Translations under genes and position numbers: made by a program
The notes under the pieces: model-generated
Told to the model about the DNA's origin: nothing
The model's database searches: none
The model's input: only the letters and a program-made list of their open reading frames with translations
In this document: positions 10,911 through 19,465 of the stretch, piece after piece
Numbering within the stretch: the stretch's first letter is position 1
Layout of the letters: every line of letters begins with the position of its first letter
NCBI RefSeq assembly: GCF_016735685.1
Contig: NZ_JAERRA010000001.1
Coordinates: forward strand, 2,108,001-2,172,000
Length of the DNA: 64,000 nt
Source of the DNA: Piscinibacter lacus
GTDB taxonomy: Bacteria > Pseudomonadota > Gammaproteobacteria > Burkholderiales > Burkholderiaceae_C
Direction: 5' to 3'

Positions 10911-11372
10911 TCAGCGGCCCGGTGCCGCGCGCAGGCTGGCGCCGGCAAAGCTACGGCGCCAGGATTCGGCCTCGTCTTCGGACTGCATGGGCCGGCTGAA
11001 GTGGGCTTCCAGGCACTGGCTGCCGCGCAGCGCGCCCAGCAGGTGGGCATGCAGGGTCTTGCGGCCTTCGGCTTCCAGGATGTAGAGCACGAGAAAGTTG
11101 GCCTGGTCGAGTGGCGCGCGGTAGATGCGATCACGGTCGGGCATGTCCGGCCGCTTGACCAGTTCGCGCAGGAAGCGGCCGGCGCAGATGCGGGTGCTGT
11201 CGGCCTGCGGTACCGCTTCGGCATGCAGCTCGACCTTCAGGGCCGGGCCGCCGCCCAGGCCGGGCGCGCTCACCACCACGCCGGGGTCGGCAAAAGTCTG
11301 CTCGTAGGCCGTGGCCGGCAAGGCGGCCAGCAGCAGGGCCGCGGCCATCGCGGAAACAGGGGTCAGGCGCAT
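10911..11372 (-). CDS. exported hypothetical protein
   Basis: This 153-residue protein is not recognised. Residues 1-22 look like a Sec signal peptide with an Ala-rich core and a probable cleavage after TA (LLAALPATAYEQ). The mature part has two cysteines (RICAGRFLRE and GSQCLEAHFS), which could form a disulfide in the periplasm. The start is the ATG with GGAG 7 nt upstream; an upstream in-frame GTG at 11399 lacks a site. It is convergent with ppsR and separate from rmuC. Confidence 0.7.
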   Translation of the reverse strand: MRLTPVSAMAAALLLAALPATAYEQTFADPGVVVSAPGLGGGPALKVELHAEAVPQADSTRICAGRFLRELVKRPDMPDRDRIYRAPLDQANFLVLYILEAEGRKTLHAHLLGALRGSQCLEAHFSRPMQSEDEAESWRRSFAGASLRAAPGR

Positions 11373-11488
11373 CGTCGCACTCCATCGCAGGCCGGGCACC
11401 CGGCCCGGATGGCTTGCAATGTAGCGAGGCCGAAGCCCGCCGACACCGGCCGGGGGCTTGGGGCGCGCCCGCAGCCCGAGGGCGGCGT

Positions 11489-12952
11489 TCAGGCCTCGGG
11501 CATCGTCTCGGGCTCGTCCCCGTCGCCCTGCAGCAGGCCGGGCAGCAGCTCGGCGGCGCGGCTGTCGGACAAGGCCTCCACGCTGCGCAGGCGGCGGTCC
11601 ATCGCGCGGGTGCGGACGCCGGCATCGTCCAGGGTCTTGCCGGCCTCGTCGATCTTCTTGCGGGTCTTCTCGAGGATGGCGCCGAACTTGCCGAACTCGG
11701 TCTTGACCGCGCCCAGCACCTCCCAGACCTCGGCCGAGCGCTTCTCCAGCGCCAGGGTGCGAAAGCCCATCTGCAGGCTGTTGAGCACGGCCAGCAGCGT
11801 GGTCGGGCCGGCCAGCATGACCTTGAACTCGCGCTGCAGGGCCTCGACCAGGCCGGGCCGGCGCAGGGCCTCGGCATAGAGACCCTCGGTCGGCACGAAG
11901 AGGATGGCGAAGTCGGTGGTGTGCGGCGGTGAGACATACTTGTCGCGGATGCTGCGGGCCTCCGTGCGCAGCCGGGCCTCGATGGCCTTGGCCGCAGCCT
12001 CCACGGCCGGCGCGTCGGCGCGTTCATGCGCTTCGAGCAGGCGCTCGTAGTCCTCGCGCGGGAACTTGGCGTCGATCGGCAGCCAGATCGGAGCCTCCGC
12101 CCCGCCGGCCGCCGGGCTGCGGCCGGGCAGGCGCAGGGCAAATTCCACCCGCTCGCTGCGGCCGGGCACGGTGGCGACGTTGGTCGCGTACTGCTCGGGC
12201 GTGAAGACCTGTTCCAGCAACCCGGCGAGCTGCACCTCGCCGAAGATGCCGCGCGTCTTCACATTGCTCAGCACGCGGTTGAGCGAGCCGACATCGCGCG
12301 CCAGGCCCTGCATCTCGCCCAGGCCCTTGTGCACTTGCTCCAGGCGGTCGGCCACCTGCTTGAAGCTTTCACCCAGCCGCGCCTCCAGCGTGGCATGCAG
12401 CTTCTCGTCGACGGTGGCGCGCATCTGTTCGAGCTTCTTCTCGTTGTCGGCGGCCAAGCTGGCCAAGCGCTGCTCGACGGCGGTCTGAAGGGCATGCAGG
12501 CGATGCTCGACGGTCTGGCGTGTTTCGCTCAGGCGCTGGCCCTGCTGCTCGCCGAGCTGCTGCAACTGCTGCACCTGCTGGCCGGCGGCCTGGCTGAGGG
12601 TGGCGCCCAGGGTCTCGCCCAGGCGCTGCTGGGCCTGGGCGAGCTGGGTGCGCAAGCTGTCGATCTGCTCGTTCTGCGTGCGGCCGGCCTCGCCGGCCTG
12701 GGCCAGCAGGCTTTGCTGCATGCGGCTGAGGGCCTCGGCCTGCTCGCTGCGGTGGGCGCGGGCGCTGTCTTGCAGCTCGCGCAGCAGGCGGTCGCTGTCC
12801 TGCTGGCGGGCCTGGGCCAGGGCCTGCACGGCGGCCAGGGTGGCCGCTGCGGTGGGCGACTCATCGGCCCGCCGCGCCAGCAGGCGCAGCAGCAGGACGA
12901 GGTTGAGCGCGAGCAGCGCGATCGAGGCGGCGGGAAGGATCCATTCGGGCAT
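11489..12952 (-). CDS. rmuC: DNA recombination protein RmuC
   Basis: RmuC proteins limit recombination at short inverted repeats and have a nuclease-like core. The 487-residue protein has an N-terminal membrane helix (about residues 4-25), a long Gln/Ala/Leu-rich coiled coil (about 35-205), and then the conserved RmuC domain. Visible there are SNVKTRGIFGEVQLAGLLEQ, LPIDAKFPREDYERLLEA and DFAILFVPTEGLYAEAL. The C-terminal tail is Asp/Glu-rich. It is transcribed alone, between the exported protein and cytochrome b561. Confidence 0.93.
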   Translation of the reverse strand: MPEWILPAASIALLALNLVLLLRLLARRADESPTAAATLAAVQALAQARQQDSDRLLRELQDSARAHRSEQAEALSRMQQSLLAQAGEAGRTQNEQIDSLRTQLAQAQQRLGETLGATLSQAAGQQVQQLQQLGEQQGQRLSETRQTVEHRLHALQTAVEQRLASLAADNEKKLEQMRATVDEKLHATLEARLGESFKQVADRLEQVHKGLGEMQGLARDVGSLNRVLSNVKTRGIFGEVQLAGLLEQVFTPEQYATNVATVPGRSERVEFALRLPGRSPAAGGAEAPIWLPIDAKFPREDYERLLEAHERADAPAVEAAAKAIEARLRTEARSIRDKYVSPPHTTDFAILFVPTEGLYAEALRRPGLVEALQREFKVMLAGPTTLLAVLNSLQMGFRTLALEKRSAEVWEVLGAVKTEFGKFGAILEKTRKKIDEAGKTLDDAGVRTRAMDRRLRSVEALSDSRAAELLPGLLQGDGDEPETMPEA

Positions 12953-13012
12953 GGCGCGGATTCTCCGCCCTGCCCTGCCCCGTCCCGGCCCCGGGGCATC
13001 CGGCCCGCGATC

Positions 13013-13555
13013 TCAGCGGCCCGGCAGCATGCGGCGCAGGGTGTTGTCGCCGAGCTTGTAGTGGTGGAAGAGCGCCGCCGCCGCATGCAGGCCGATCAGG
13101 CCGTAGAAGACGCGGCCGATGTCGCCATGCCAGCCGCGGATGAACTTGGCCAGATCCTCGTCGGGCGCAGCCAGGGGCGGCAGGTGCAGGCCGAAGAAGG
13201 GAATCGGGTCGCCGCGCAGGCTGAGGATGAACCAGCCCGCCAGCGGCATGCCGAACATCAGCAAGTAGAGCAGCGCATGGACGGCATGGGACAGCGCACG
13301 CTGCAAGGGCGGCGGTGCCGGCACGATGGGCGGCGTGCCGCCGCGCAGCCGGGCGATCAGGCGCACCGTGACCAGGGTCAGCACCAGCAGGCCCATGCTG
13401 AAGTGGGCGGCGCGGAAGAAGGCGCGCTCGGGCGTGCCGCGGTCGAAGAAGATGCGCGTCTCGACGAAGAAGACGGCCAGGGCAATGACGGCCAGCATCA
13501 GCCAGTGCAGCAGCACGCTGGAGCGGCTGTAGCGGGTGGGCAGGGTCGAGGACAT
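13013..13555 (-). CDS. cytochrome b561 family protein
   Basis: This 180-residue, four-helix membrane cytochrome b probably passes electrons between quinones and a periplasmic or membrane partner. Histidines that could ligate two b hemes are seen in helix 1 (VLLHWLMLAVIAL), helix 2 (FRAAHFSMGLLVL), helix 3 (HAVHALLYLLMFGMPLAGW) and helix 4 (GLIGLHAAAALFHHY). The loop GDPIPFFGLHLPPLAAPD is typical of this family. The start is set by the first ATG before helix 1. No partner gene is adjacent. Confidence 0.88.
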   Translation of the reverse strand: MSSTLPTRYSRSSVLLHWLMLAVIALAVFFVETRIFFDRGTPERAFFRAAHFSMGLLVLTLVTVRLIARLRGGTPPIVPAPPPLQRALSHAVHALLYLLMFGMPLAGWFILSLRGDPIPFFGLHLPPLAAPDEDLAKFIRGWHGDIGRVFYGLIGLHAAAALFHHYKLGDNTLRRMLPGR

Positions 13556-13720
13556 GTTCGGGATCCGGGGAGCTTGGGGCGTCGGGCGCGCGCATCCTGC
13601 GCAGCCGGGGGCGGCTCGGCAAGGGGGCCGGCCTTCGACGGGACAAATTCCCGCTGCGCCTCGTGCCCCGCCCCCGCCCCGTGCCGGCCGCCGCGGCCTC
13701 AAGCAAGCAAGGGGGCCGCT

Positions 13721-14731
13721 TCAGGCCGGCGCGGGCCGGGGCGCCGGCGCCGGCGGCCGGCCGGCGTCGGGGCCGCAGCCCAGGGCTGCGATCAGGTTGT
13801 CGACCGCCAGGCCCACCATGGCCCGCCGGGTCGCCATCGAGCCGCTGCCGATGTGCGGCGTCAGCACCAGGTTCGGTGCCGCCAGCAGGGCCGGATGCAG
13901 GGCCGGCTCGTTCTCGAAGACATCCAGGCCGGCCGCGCCGATCGTGCCGGCCTCCAGCGCCCGGGCCAGGGCGGCGTCGTCGACGATGCCGCCGCGTGCG
14001 ATGTTGACCAGCGTGGCCCCCGGCTTCATCGCCGCCAGCTCGGCTGCGCCGATGATGTGGTGGCTGGCCGGGCTGTAGGGCAGCACCAGCACCAGGTGGT
14101 CGGCCTCGGCCAGCAGGCCGTCCTTCGTCACCCAGCGTGCGCCCAGGGCCTGCTCGGCCTCGGCCGGCAGCGGCGAGCGGTTGTGATAGACGACCTTCAT
14201 GCCAAAGCCCAGCGCGCCGCGCCGCGCGATGGCCTGGCCGATGCGGCCCATGCCCAGGATGCCGAGGGTGCTGCCGTGCACGTCGGCGCCGGCGAACTGG
14301 TCGATGGCCCATTTCGACCAGTCGCCGCGGCGCAAGTAGCGCTCGGCCTCGGACAGCTTGCGCGCCGCGGCCAGCAAGAGCGCGAAGCCCAGGTCGGCGG
14401 TGGTCTCGTTCAGCACGTCGGGCGTGTGGGTCACGGTCACGTCGCGCGCGGCGCAGGCCCGCAGGTCGATGTTGTTCAGCCCCACCGCGATGTTGCTGAC
14501 CACCCGCAGTTGCGGGTGCGCATCGAGCAGCGCGACATCGACCCGCTCGCCGGCCGTGCACATCAGGCCGACGCAGCCGGCGAGCTGCTCGCGCAGTTCG
14601 GCACCGGACCAGACGGCATCCGCCGGGTTGTCGCGCACTTCGAAGTGCTCGGCCAGGCGGGCCTGCAAGTCCTGGAAGACGCGGCGGGTGATGAGCACGC
14701 GCGGGCGCTCGGATGTCGGTGGGGCGGCCAT
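13721..14731 (-). CDS. 2-hydroxyacid dehydrogenase (glyoxylate/2-ketogluconate reductase type)
   Basis: This D-isomer-specific, NAD(P)-dependent dehydrogenase of 336 residues most resembles GhrB-type reductases of glyoxylate, hydroxypyruvate or 2-ketogluconate. It has the Rossmann motif LGILGMGRIGQAIARR, catalytic Arg in VNIARGGIVDDAAL, Glu in DVFENEP, and His in LTPHIGSGSMATR. The start was chosen at the ATG 10 codons before RVLITRRVF; the upstream sequence is low-complexity and no clear ribosome site is visible. A LUD/LutC gene lies upstream, hinting at hydroxyacid metabolism. Confidence 0.88.
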   Translation of the reverse strand: MAAPPTSERPRVLITRRVFQDLQARLAEHFEVRDNPADAVWSGAELREQLAGCVGLMCTAGERVDVALLDAHPQLRVVSNIAVGLNNIDLRACAARDVTVTHTPDVLNETTADLGFALLLAAARKLSEAERYLRRGDWSKWAIDQFAGADVHGSTLGILGMGRIGQAIARRGALGFGMKVVYHNRSPLPAEAEQALGARWVTKDGLLAEADHLVLVLPYSPASHHIIGAAELAAMKPGATLVNIARGGIVDDAALARALEAGTIGAAGLDVFENEPALHPALLAAPNLVLTPHIGSGSMATRRAMVGLAVDNLIAALGCGPDAGRPPAPAPRPAPA

Positions 14732-14854
14732 GCGGGAGGGGTTCGAGGGGGAGGCAGGACGAAGGGCGGAGCCGCCCCGGGGCCGCAGTCCGCAGCCGGC
14801 AGCCGGACGCATCTTGCGCCCGGGGCCGCCCGCCGCTGCGGCGGCGACGCCGGC

Positions 14855-15529
14855 TCAGGCCGCCGGGCGGGGCGCGTCGATCAGGATCACATGCACCCGG
14901 TAGGGCCCATGCGCGCCGATGACGATGGTCTGCTCGATGTCGGCCGTGCGCGAGGGGCCGGAGACGGTGTTGAAGCCGCGCGGGATCTGGCCCAGCTCGC
15001 GGCGCATGCGCTCGAAGGCATCTTCCTGATGCGCGTCGATGCGGTCGACCGGCAGCAGCACGATGTGCGTCTCCGGCAGCAGGTGGGCGGCGGCCGGGCT
15101 GTCCGGGCTGCTGGCGAAGACCAGGGAGCCCGTCTCGGCCACCGCGCAGAAGCAGCCGGTGACGGCCAGCAGATCGCCGTCGCGCGGCGCGCGGGCCTCC
15201 AGGGCCAGGCCGGCGGCGGACCAGTCCAGGGCGGCCAGGCCGGGATAGGCCACGCCCTGGCCGGGCAGGCCCAGGCCGGCCAGGTGCCGGGCGACGGCGA
15301 CCGGCGCCTCGGCCCAGGTGGCAATGCGGTCCAGGCTGGTTTCGAGCCGGGCGGCCATGCGCTGGAAGTGCGCGACCGGGTCGCCCTCCAGCGCCGGCAG
15401 GGGGCCGCGGGGATGCTCGGCCAGCCAGCGCGCGCGCTCGGCGGCCTCGGCCGGCTTTTGAAGGGCATCACGGCCCTGGCGACTGCGGATGCGGGCCAGG
15501 ATGCGGGCGCGGGCGGTGGAGGTGTCCAT
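14855..15529 (-). CDS. lutC: LUD domain protein, LutC/YkgG-like
   Basis: This 224-residue protein of the LUD (DUF162) family, as in LutC of the LutABC L-lactate utilisation complex, is cytoplasmic. Diagnostic segments are [16 protein letters not shown], the [11 protein letters not shown] strand, and the C-terminal [27 protein letters not shown] block (here 20-residue parts around [11 protein letters not shown]). No lutA or lutB gene is adjacent, so it is an orphan in this window. The next gene downstream is a 2-hydroxyacid dehydrogenase, so a link to lactate or glycolate is plausible but unproven. Confidence 0.88.
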   Translation of the reverse strand: MDTSTARARILARIRSRQGRDALQKPAEAAERARWLAEHPRGPLPALEGDPVAHFQRMAARLETSLDRIATWAEAPVAVARHLAGLGLPGQGVAYPGLAALDWSAAGLALEARAPRDGDLLAVTGCFCAVAETGSLVFASSPDSPAAAHLLPETHIVLLPVDRIDAHQEDAFERMRRELGQIPRGFNTVSGPSRTADIEQTIVIGAHGPYRVHVILIDAPRPAA

Positions 15530-15552
15530 GGGCCGATTCTCGCCAGATGTCG

Positions 15553-16521
15553 TCAGGCCGCCGCCCAGCGGGCGCGGTGCTCGGCGGCCAGGCGCCAGGT
15601 CTGGAGCTGGATCTCGACCGTTTCCTCGATCACCTCGCCATAGCCGCCGCCCATGCAGAAGGCCAGCGGCACGCGGCGCGCGAGCGCGGCGGCAAAGACG
15701 CGCCGGTCGCGCTCGGCCAGGCCCTCCGCGCTGAGCGCCAGCCGGCCCAGCCGGTCGCCGGCATACGGGTCGGCGCCGGCCAGGTAGAGGATGAGGTCCG
15801 GCCGCGGCGCCCAGGCCCAGAGGCGGTCGAGCGCCGCGTCGAGCGCGTCCAGGTAGGCCACATCGCCAGTGCCGTCGGGCAGGTCCACCTCGTCGCGGCC
15901 AGGCACCTTGCGGAAGGGGAAGTTCTTCTCGCCGTGCATCGACAGGGTGTAGATCGCCGGATCGGCGCCCAGGATGGCCGCCGTGCCATTGCCCTGGTGC
16001 ACGTCGAGGTCGATCACCGCGATGCGCGGCGGCGGCGCGCCGGCCGCGGCGCGCTCCGCCTGGAAGACCCGGGCCGCCACCGCCAGGTCGTTGAACACGC
16101 AGAAGCCGCTGCCCGCCCCGGCCGCAGCATGGTGGGTGCCGCCGGCCAGGTTGCCGGCCAGGCCCTCGCGCAAGGCATCGCGCATGGCGGCGACGGTGGC
16201 GCCGACCGAGCGGCGCGAGCGCTCGACCATGTCGGGCGACCAGGGAAAGCCGATCTCGCGCTGCATGGCCGGCGGCAGGCGGCCCTCGACCACGCCGCGC
16301 ACATAGTCGGCCGTGTGGGCCAGCCGCAGCTCCTCGTCGCAGGCGGCGGGCGCCTCATGCAGTTCGACCGCCGGAAGGCGGGCCGCCACGGCCTCGCGCA
16401 GCAGGCGGTACTTCTGCATCGGAAAGCGGTGGCCGGGCGGCAGGGGCAGCACGAAGCGATCGCTGCTGTAGCCGCGCAGCCGCAGCAGGCCGGGGGCGGA
16501 ATCGGGCGGGGCGAAGGACAT
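15553..16521 (-). CDS. histone deacetylase family (class IV-like/acetoin utilisation type) hydrolase
   Basis: This 322-residue zinc amidohydrolase belongs to the histone deacetylase/AcuC superfamily. It has the paired histidines in [19 protein letters not shown], zinc ligands in [11 protein letters not shown], and the [16 protein letters not shown] block that contributes the third ligand. Natural substrates of bacterial members are acetylpolyamines, acetylated proteins or small amides; which one cannot be told here. The start is the ATG before [10 protein letters not shown]. It is divergent from the phasin gene across a 219-bp region. Confidence 0.9.
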   Translation of the reverse strand: MSFAPPDSAPGLLRLRGYSSDRFVLPLPPGHRFPMQKYRLLREAVAARLPAVELHEAPAACDEELRLAHTADYVRGVVEGRLPPAMQREIGFPWSPDMVERSRRSVGATVAAMRDALREGLAGNLAGGTHHAAAGAGSGFCVFNDLAVAARVFQAERAAAGAPPPRIAVIDLDVHQGNGTAAILGADPAIYTLSMHGEKNFPFRKVPGRDEVDLPDGTGDVAYLDALDAALDRLWAWAPRPDLILYLAGADPYAGDRLGRLALSAEGLAERDRRVFAAALARRVPLAFCMGGGYGEVIEETVEIQLQTWRLAAEHRARWAAA

Positions 16522-16601
16522 GGCCCCGGAGTCTCGCCGCGCCCCGAACGCCCCGCGCCAGGCCTTGTCATTCCGGCGTCTTGCGGCTACGGGAAAGTTT
16601 A

Positions 16602-16691
16602 TTGTGCAACGCAGCAAAAACCGCTTGCGCTGCACCGGAAGCTCCGTATACTTGCGTCCATGCTGCGGTGCAACAAACATGCAGCACTGCA
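16602..16691 (+). promoter_or_regulatory. phasin promoter with TGC-rich inverted operator candidates
   Basis: A sigma-70-like promoter is visible: TTGCGC (16625-16630), a 16-bp spacer, and TATACT (16647-16652). TTGTGCAACGCAGCA (16602-16616) lies upstream, and its near reverse complement TGCTGCGGTGCAACAA (16661-16676) overlaps the expected transcription start. A further TGCAGCACTGCA (16680-16691) follows. TGC-rich repeats of this sort are typical of PhaR-type repressor sites in front of phasin genes. PhaR binding itself is inferred. Confidence 0.6.
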
Positions 16692-16740
16692 CGGAGACCC
16701 GGTCTCCAACCCCCGACCCATGCTCATCAAGGAGTTCACC

Positions 16741-17292
16741 ATGACCAATGCCGAACAAGTCCTCGCCGCCCAGAAGGCCAGCGTCGAAACCCTCTTCACC
16801 CTGACCCAGAAGGCCTTCGAAGGCGTGGAAAAGCTGGTCGAGCTGAACCTGCAAGTCGCCAAGGCTTCGCTGGGTGAAGTCGCCGAGCACACCAAGGCTT
16901 CGATGTCGGTCAAGGACGCCCAGGAGCTGCTGGCCCTGAACACCGCCCTGCTGCAACCGGCCGCCGAGAAGGCCGCCGCCTACAGCCGCAGCGTGTACGA
17001 CATCGTCAGCGCCACCGGCACCGAAGTCTCGAAGCTGGCCGAAGGCCAAGTGGCCGACGCCCAGAAGAAGTTCGCTTCGATGGTCGACACAGCCGCCAAG
17101 AACGCCCCGGCCGGTTCGGAGAATGCCGTCGCCCTGGTGAAGTCGGCCATCGCCGCCGCCACCAACGCCGTGGAATCGGTGCAGAAGGCCGCCAAGCAAG
17201 CCGCTGAAGTGACCGAAGCCAATCTGCAAGCCCTGAGCGCGACCGCCGCCAAGGCCACCGCCGCCGTCAAGCCGGCCGCCCGCCGCGGCTGA
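16741..17292 (+). CDS. phaP: phasin (polyhydroxyalkanoate granule protein)
   Basis: Phasins coat polyhydroxyalkanoate granules and control their size. The 183-residue protein has the phasin_2 signature: [33 protein letters not shown], then long amphipathic Ala-rich helices and an Ala/Lys C-terminus ([16 protein letters not shown]). AAGGAG lies 6 nt before the ATG. Codon use is strongly biased to Lys AAG and Ala GCC, as in a highly expressed gene. It has its own promoter and terminator. No PHA synthase is in the window. Confidence 0.95.
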   Translation: MTNAEQVLAAQKASVETLFTLTQKAFEGVEKLVELNLQVAKASLGEVAEHTKASMSVKDAQELLALNTALLQPAAEKAAAYSRSVYDIVSATGTEVSKLAEGQVADAQKKFASMVDTAAKNAPAGSENAVALVKSAIAAATNAVESVQKAAKQAAEVTEANLQALSATAAKATAAVKPAARRG

Positions 17293-17365
17293 GCCCGGCC
17301 GTCGGAGCCTTCGGGCTCCGGCACCTGCTTCTTCCCGATCTCCTCGGATCCCGCAAGGGGTCTTG

Positions 17366-17400
17366 AGCCTGGCAGGCCTCGCGGCCTGCCGGGCTTCTTT
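17366..17400 (+). terminator. intrinsic terminator of the phasin gene
   Basis: A 13-bp stem (AGCCTGGCAGGCC, with one GU pair), a TCGC tetraloop, and then TTCTTT. It lies between the convergent phasin and patatin genes and serves the plus strand. Confidence 0.8.
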
Positions 17401-17414
17401 CATTGCCGGGCCGC

Positions 17415-18374
17415 TCAGCGCGGCGCGGCGACCTCGCGCCGCAGGGCGCGGCGCAGGGCGGGCAGGGCCGCGCGGGCGGCGTCCCGGCCGGCGTCGATGG
17501 CGCGCTGGCGCTGGGTGAAGTCGGCGCCCGAGAGGCCGTCCAGCGCCGGGCGCAGCACCAGGTCGGCGCCCTGCAGCTCCCAGCGGTTCAGGCTGCGGCC
17601 CATGATGGCGAAGGTCTGCAGCAACATGCGCAGCGGGTCGCCGGTGGCCTGGCCCTCGGGCGCGGCCGAGATGTCGACGGCCAGCACCAGCTCGGCGCCC
17701 ATCTGCCGGGCAAAGCGCACGGGCACCGGGGCGACGAGGCCGCCGTCCACATACTCGCGGCCGTTGATGCGCACCGGCATGAAGACCGCCGGCACGGCGC
17801 TGGAGGCGCGCACCGCGGTGCCCGGATCGCCCCGGCGGAAGAGCACGGCCTCGCCATTGCCCAGATCGGTGGCGACGATGCCCAGCGGCCGGACCATGCC
17901 CTCGATCAGCCGGCCCTCGGTGTGCTCGCGCACGTAGCGGGCCAGGGCCTGGCCGCGCAGCAGGCCGCGGCCGGTGAAGGTCCAGTCGCTGATGGCCGAT
18001 TCGTCCATGCTGCGGGCGAGCGAGGCCAGCTCGGTGCCGCTCTTGCCCGAGGCCCACATGGCCGCGACCAGGCTGCCGGCCGAGGTGCCGACCACACAAT
18101 GCACGGGGATGCCCTCGGCCTCCAGCACCTGGATCACGCCGATGTGGGCAAAGCCGCGGGCCGCGCCGCCGCCCAGGGCCAGGCCCAGGCGCGGGGGCGG
18201 CAGGACCACCGGGGGGGCGGGCGGGGGGGCTGGGAGCGCCGGGCTCGCGGCCCCGGCGGGGGGCTCGGCCGGCGGCGGGGCGGGCGGCGGCAGGCTGGCA
18301 CAGCCCACCAGCGCAGCCAGCAGCAGCAGGCTGCTTATGTGGCGCAGCCGCGCACTCTTATCTCTCTTATGCAT
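17415..18374 (-). CDS. patatin-like phospholipase lipoprotein
   Basis: This 319-residue patatin-family serine acylhydrolase is of the RssA/YchK type. The N-terminus has a signal with lipobox LVGC (LLLLAALVGCASLPPP), so it is probably membrane-anchored outside the cytoplasm. A Pro/Ala-rich linker of about 35 residues follows. The catalytic domain has the oxyanion loop LGLALGGGAARGFAHIGV, nucleophile GTSAGS, and the Asp dyad in YVDGGLVAPVP. The ATG at 18374 sits in AT-rich sequence with no ribosome site. The linker is coded by two G7 runs (plus strand 18211-18217 and 18223-18229) that could slip. Confidence 0.88.
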   Translation of the reverse strand: MHKRDKSARLRHISSLLLLAALVGCASLPPPAPPPAEPPAGAASPALPAPPPAPPVVLPPPRLGLALGGGAARGFAHIGVIQVLEAEGIPVHCVVGTSAGSLVAAMWASGKSGTELASLARSMDESAISDWTFTGRGLLRGQALARYVREHTEGRLIEGMVRPLGIVATDLGNGEAVLFRRGDPGTAVRASSAVPAVFMPVRINGREYVDGGLVAPVPVRFARQMGAELVLAVDISAAPEGQATGDPLRMLLQTFAIMGRSLNRWELQGADLVLRPALDGLSGADFTQRQRAIDAGRDAARAALPALRRALRREVAAPR

Positions 18375-18474
18375 AAATATCAGACTTAAAAATACTTTCG
18401 AAGCTTTGGACTGAGCCTTAGCATCGCGCGTTCGCTGCGGCGGGGACCCACCCGCCTTGCAGCCTGCCGACATC

Positions 18475-19449
18475 ATGAAAATCCGCGACCTCGACCTCAG
18501 CGACCACCCGATCAATGCCGAGCACCAGGCCCTGGGCCTGCCGCCGGTCGAGCAGTCGCTGACCCACGCCGCCGACCATCCGGTGCTGCGGGTGGCGAGC
18601 TGGGCGGTGATCTTCCTGCTGACCGGGGCCACCATGTACCTGCTGGCCCGCCTGTTCAACCAGGCCGACGGCCACAGCGCACTGCAGACGGTGGCCGAGA
18701 CGCTGCAGGGCTCGGCCTTCTGGAGTGCGGTGGCCGTGGGCCTGCTGGCCCAGATTGTCGACGGCGCCCTGGGCATGGCCTACGGCATCACCTCGACCAG
18801 CTTCCTGCTCGCCACCGGCAGCAGCCCGGCGGTGGCCAGCGCGGCGGTGCACATTGCCGAAGTCTTCACCACCGGCGTGTCGGGCATCGCCCACATCAAG
18901 CTCGGCAATGTGAACAAGAGTCTCTTCCTGCGCCTGCTGCTGCCGGGCATGGGCGGTGCGATTGCCGGGGCCTGGCTGCTGTCGCGTGTCGACGGCGACA
19001 CGATGAAGCCCTGGGTCTCGGCCTACCTGCTGCTGATGGGGCTCTATGTCATCAGCAAGATCTTCCGCAAGATCAAGCCGCGCCGCGACGAGCCGCGCCA
19101 TGTGGCCAAGCTGGGCCTGCTCGGCGGCTTCGTCGATGCGGTGGGTGGCGGCGGCTGGGGTCCGGTGGTCACCACCACCCTGGTCGGCACCGGCCATGAT
19201 CCGCGCATGACCATCGGCTCGGTCAACCTCGCCGAGTTCTTCCTGACCTTCGTGAGTGCCATCGCCTTCGCCGTGCTGGTCGGCGAGCAGCCTTGGCCGA
19301 CGGTGGCGGGCCTGGTGGTGGGCGGCCTGTTCGCCGCGCCCTTTGCGGCCTACCTCACCTCGCGGCTGAGCACCCGCAGCCTGCTGATCCTGGTCGGTAG
19401 CGTGATCTCGCTGATCAGCACCTACAACCTGGCTCGCGCCCTGGGCTGA
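18475..19449 (+). CDS. TauE/SafE family sulfite/organosulfur permease
   Basis: This 324-residue membrane protein has about eight predicted helices. The repeated family motifs are AQIVDGALGMAYGITSTSFLLA and LGGFVDAVGGGGWGPVVTTTL. The family exports or imports sulfite, sulfoacetate or related anions. It is 16 bp upstream of cysI and leads the sulfur assimilation run, so sulfate or sulfite transport is the likely job. The start is the ATG at 18475; an earlier TTG is less likely. Helices begin after a soluble N-terminal segment of about 40 residues. Confidence 0.9.
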   Translation: MKIRDLDLSDHPINAEHQALGLPPVEQSLTHAADHPVLRVASWAVIFLLTGATMYLLARLFNQADGHSALQTVAETLQGSAFWSAVAVGLLAQIVDGALGMAYGITSTSFLLATGSSPAVASAAVHIAEVFTTGVSGIAHIKLGNVNKSLFLRLLLPGMGGAIAGAWLLSRVDGDTMKPWVSAYLLLMGLYVISKIFRKIKPRRDEPRHVAKLGLLGGFVDAVGGGGWGPVVTTTLVGTGHDPRMTIGSVNLAEFFLTFVSAIAFAVLVGEQPWPTVAGLVVGGLFAAPFAAYLTSRLSTRSLLILVGSVISLISTYNLARALG

Positions 19450-19465
19450 AACGCCCCACCCCGCC

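Noticed and set aside
12026..15643. Very long open frame on the plus strand opposite rmuC, cytochrome b561, the dehydrogenase and lutC
   Set aside because: It is a shadow of the real minus-strand genes in high-GC DNA. Its translation is Gly/Ala/Arg/His/Gln-rich with no recognisable domain, while the opposite strand has clear families.
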